The translations under genes and the position numbers were made by a program. 9,375 bases of DNA, from the NCBI GenBank assembly GCA_016839985.1, contig JAEOTG010000276.1, positions 1-9,375 on the forward strand, written 5' to 3'. The notes under the pieces were generated by a model. It had not been told where the DNA came from. It did no database searches and was given only the letters and a program-made list of their open reading frames with translations. Shown one piece after another: positions 7,255-9,375 of the stretch (the stretch's first letter is position 1; each line of letters begins with the position of its first letter). The DNA comes from Candidatus Heimdallarchaeota archaeon. Lineage in GTDB: Archaea; Asgardarchaeota; Heimdallarchaeia; Heimdallarchaeales; Heimdallarchaeaceae.

Positions 7255-7262
7255 TGATTAAT

Positions 7263-8648
7263 ATGGCTAGAATAACAGTAAAAGGTGTTGCTGAAATTCG
7301 AGGACCTTTAATTATTGTTGAAGGTATTTCTGGTATTCAAATGGGTGAATACTTAGAAGTGAGATTAAATGAACAACCTACTCGAAAAGGAAGGGTTCTA
7401 GCTATTGAAGAAGAAAAAGTCATAATCCTACTTTATCAAGGAACCTATGAAATTGAGAAAGATGAAATAGAAACAGAGTTCTTTGGAAGAACCATGCAAT
7501 TATTTGTTTCAGAAGACATGGTTGGCAGAACTTTTAATTCTCTGGGTGAACCTTTGGACGAACTTCCTGCTATATATTCTGATGAATTTAGAGATGTAAA
7601 TGGAGCCCCAATTAATCCAACGTCTAGAATTTATCCGAGAAACTATATTGAAACTGGAATATCATCAATTGATTTAATGAATACTTTAGTTCGAGGACAG
7701 AAGATTCCAATTTTTACTGGAGCTGGTCTTCCTAATAATCAACTCATAGGTCAAATAATAAAACAAGCAAGAATAGCTGAAGAGATTGAAGGAGAAAAGT
7801 TTGCTATTGTTTTTGGAGCAATGGGATTAACAATGGATGATTATATTTACTTCCAAAGATTATTCAAAGAAACAGGTACTTTAGATAAAGTTGTTATGTT
7901 TACTAACCTTGCTAGCGATTCAGCTGCTGAAAGGTTATTGACTCCCAAAGTTGCTCTAACTACTGCAGAATATCTAGCTTTTGATTGCGATTATCATGTT
8001 CTAGCTATTTTATCGGATATAACAAATTACTGTCAAGCACTAAGGGAAGTGTCTGTGGCATTAGAAACAGTTCCTGCAAGGAAAGGATTTCCAGGTTATA
8101 TGTACAGTGATCTAGCTTCAATATATGAAAGATCAGGAATAATGGAAGGATCCAAAGGAAGCGTGACATTAATTGCTAATTTAACTATGCCAAATGATGA
8201 TATAACGCATCCTGTACCTGATTTAACTGGTTATATTACAGAAGGTCAGATAATATTAGACAGATCATTACATAACAGAAGCATTTATCCCCCAATAGAT
8301 GTATTAGAATCCTTATCACGATTAATGAAAGATGGAATAGGAAAAGGCTTAACTAGAGAAGATCATCCTTCTTTAAGTAACCAACTATATTCAGCTTATG
8401 CTGAAGGTTTAGATAAAAGAAAATTAGCGGAGGTAATAGGAAGAAAAGAACTAAATAGAAGAGATCAGATATTTTTAGATTTTGCAGAGAAATTTGAGGA
8501 AACAATGGTGAATCAAGGTGATGTTCAAAGAACGATGGAAGATTCATTAGATAAAGGATGGATGCTACTCTCTTTGCTACCAAAAGCCGAATTAACAAAA
8601 GTTTCAAAGGATGAGATGACAAAATATTGTCCTGAAGAGGAGGTTTAG
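7263..8648 (+). CDS. atpB: A/V-type ATPase regulatory subunit B
   Basis: This 461-residue protein (from ATG 7263) has the usual B length. B is the non-catalytic nucleotide-binding partner of A in the head. Diagnostic stretches are RGPLIIVEG near the N-terminus, GAGLPNNQL (153-161) replacing a Walker A loop, FAIVFGAMGLT, the segment ending LTTAEYLAFDCDYHVLAI, SDITNYCQALRE, and GFPGYMYSDLASIYERSG ending at residue 292. PVPDLTGYITEGQI then leads into the C-terminal helices. A GTG at 7254 overlaps the stop of A by one base and would add three residues. I prefer the ATG because GTGA at 7254-7257 can act as a weak ribosome site five bases upstream. The close spacing to A and to D (three bases) supports one transcript and translational coupling. 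Confidence 0.97.
   Translation: MARITVKGVAEIRGPLIIVEGISGIQMGEYLEVRLNEQPTRKGRVLAIEEEKVIILLYQGTYEIEKDEIETEFFGRTMQLFVSEDMVGRTFNSLGEPLDELPAIYSDEFRDVNGAPINPTSRIYPRNYIETGISSIDLMNTLVRGQKIPIFTGAGLPNNQLIGQIIKQARIAEEIEGEKFAIVFGAMGLTMDDYIYFQRLFKETGTLDKVVMFTNLASDSAAERLLTPKVALTTAEYLAFDCDYHVLAILSDITNYCQALREVSVALETVPARKGFPGYMYSDLASIYERSGIMEGSKGSVTLIANLTMPNDDITHPVPDLTGYITEGQIILDRSLHNRSIYPPIDVLESLSRLMKDGIGKGLTREDHPSLSNQLYSAYAEGLDKRKLAEVIGRKELNRRDQIFLDFAEKFEETMVNQGDVQRTMEDSLDKGWMLLSLLPKAELTKVSKDEMTKYCPEEEV
8637..8644 (+). promoter_or_regulatory. Ribosome binding site of atpD
   Basis: GAGGAGGT lies seven bases before the ATG at 8652, inside the last codons of subunit B. It is the strongest Shine-Dalgarno match in the window and fixes the start of D. 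Confidence 0.7.
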
Positions 8649-8651
8649 AGT

Positions 8652-9284
8652 ATGAGAGAAGCAATTACTATTCCACCTACTAGGGATAATCTATTAAAAT
8701 ATAAGAAAAAACTACAATTGGTTGAAAGAGCATATGATCTCCTAAGAGAAAAATATGAAGCACTTCTGATGAAACTACACATAATAACAGCTGAAGCTTT
8801 GACTTTACGTGAAAAGATGGAAAAAAGTTTAAGTGAATCCTATATGGAGTACATTAAAACAGAATCAGAACTTGGGAGAGAGATGATCAATGTTTTCAGT
8901 GAAACTGTTCCCAAAGAAATGGCAATAGAATCAAGACCACTTGAATATATGGGTGTTTTGTACAATGATTTGAATATTGAGCATTTTCCAGAACCTTCTT
9001 ATGGATTCTTTGGCATCTCAAGTCTTTTATGGGTAACAGCAAGACGCTTTAGAGAAACATTTGATTTTATTGTTCAATTAGCAGAAATAGAAACCTTAGC
9101 TTACAGGATAATGAGTGATCTTCAATCAATTCAATTGAATCTGAATGCATTAGATAAAGTATACAGAGTAAGATTTGGAAATATTGTTAAGCATATAGAA
9201 GATGTATTAGAATCTTATGAATTGGAAAACATCTATACGATAAAGAAACTTAAACAGAAAATGGAAAGTAAGAAACGAAAATGA
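8652..9284 (+). CDS. atpD: A/V-type ATPase subunit D (central rotor stalk)
   Basis: This 210-residue protein matches the usual D length. D is the antiparallel coiled-coil shaft that turns inside the A3B3 head and carries subunit F. The N-terminal helix begins with the family signature IPPTRDNLLKYKKKL (7-21) followed by VERAYDLLREKYEAL. The C-terminal helix contains the hallmark NLNALDKVYRVRF, equivalent to RRVNALE-x-V in relatives, and a lysine-rich tail. The middle (about 85-125) is a short globular part. It starts three bases after the B stop, with a strong ribosome site inside B. The next gene begins within a few bases of the D stop. The reading is consistent with a complete, functional subunit. 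Confidence 0.96.
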   Translation: MREAITIPPTRDNLLKYKKKLQLVERAYDLLREKYEALLMKLHIITAEALTLREKMEKSLSESYMEYIKTESELGREMINVFSETVPKEMAIESRPLEYMGVLYNDLNIEHFPEPSYGFFGISSLLWVTARRFRETFDFIVQLAEIETLAYRIMSDLQSIQLNLNALDKVYRVRFGNIVKHIEDVLESYELENIYTIKKLKQKMESKKRK

Positions 9285-9285
9285 G

Positions 9286-9375
9286 GTGAAAACAATCAGA
9301 AAGGCATTAGTTGCAATCAGTGATTTTGAAAGCGGTTCAAACTTAATCGCTAGTATTATTGATTTCTTTGACGAT
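9286..9375 (+). CDS. Unrecognised gene after atpD (5' part only)
   Basis: An open frame starts one base after the D stop and runs off the window after 30 codons. If GTG 9286 is the start, it begins with Lys-Thr-Ile-Arg and then KALVAISDFESGSNL. GAGGTGA at 9283-9289 is a strong ribosome site but overlaps this GTG. At the usual spacing the site would point to the in-frame ATC at 9295, an unusual initiator. The visible pattern is one beta-strand (ALVAIS), an acidic turn and an amphipathic helix (NLIASIIDFF), as at the front of many Rossmann-like domains. It does not look like the start of ATPase subunits C, E, H, I or K as I know them. Tight linkage suggests co-transcription with A-B-D. Function is unknown. 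Confidence 0.65.
   Translation, partial: MKTIRKALVAISDFESGSNLIASIIDFFDD

Noticed and set aside
7254..7262. GTG 7254 as the start of subunit B
   Set aside because: It adds only three residues that lack family support, while the ATG at 7263 gives a typical B N-terminus with a weak ribosome site in front.
8353..8664. Minus-strand 103-codon frame across the atpB-atpD junction
   Set aside because: It runs antisense through conserved B residues and the D ribosome site. Its leucine-rich composition is a by-product of the opposite strand.

Overview
This is an AT-rich stretch (roughly one third G+C by eye) that reads as archaeal. It carries rotary A/V-type ATPase genes in the order A-B-D. Several start codons sit about 24-27 bases downstream of TATA-like boxes with little or no leader, and other genes have archaeal-style GGTG/GGAGG ribosome sites. 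The low G+C, the many helical-repeat proteins and the compact layout would fit an uncultured lineage such as an Asgard archaeon, but nothing in the window fixes the taxon.

Layout. Bases 1-2531 (minus strand) hold the 5' part of one very long uninterrupted gene, 843 codons in view and cut by the window edge. It encodes a helix-rich, TPR-like protein that I do not recognise. A 228-base divergent intergenic region (2532-2759) carries candidate promoters for both sides. Bases 2760-5021 (plus strand) form a likely three-gene cluster: a TPR protein, a GNAT-type acetyltransferase and a macro-domain (ADP-ribose-binding) protein. The macro gene converges tail to tail, one base apart, on a minus-strand gene for ATPase subunit F (5023-5337). 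A 120-base divergent promoter region then separates F from the plus-strand ATPase genes A (5458-7254), B (7263-8648) and D (8652-9284). A further gene starts directly after D and leaves the window after 30 codons.

How the genes work together. A and B form the catalytic hexamer, D is the central rotor stalk and F binds D, so four soluble-head subunits are encoded here. In the usual archaeal order F lies directly upstream of A on the same strand. Here it keeps that position but is flipped, so the F and A-B-D transcripts are driven from back-to-back promoters. Subunits C, E, H, I and K are not seen in the window. The TPR-GNAT-macro cluster might relate to acetyl or ADP-ribosyl chemistry, but that is inference from proximity.

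I see no RNA genes, CRISPR arrays, insertion sequences or prophage genes. The most notable points are the inverted F gene with its divergent, apparently leaderless promoters, the large unrecognised helical protein, and the unrecognised gene following D.
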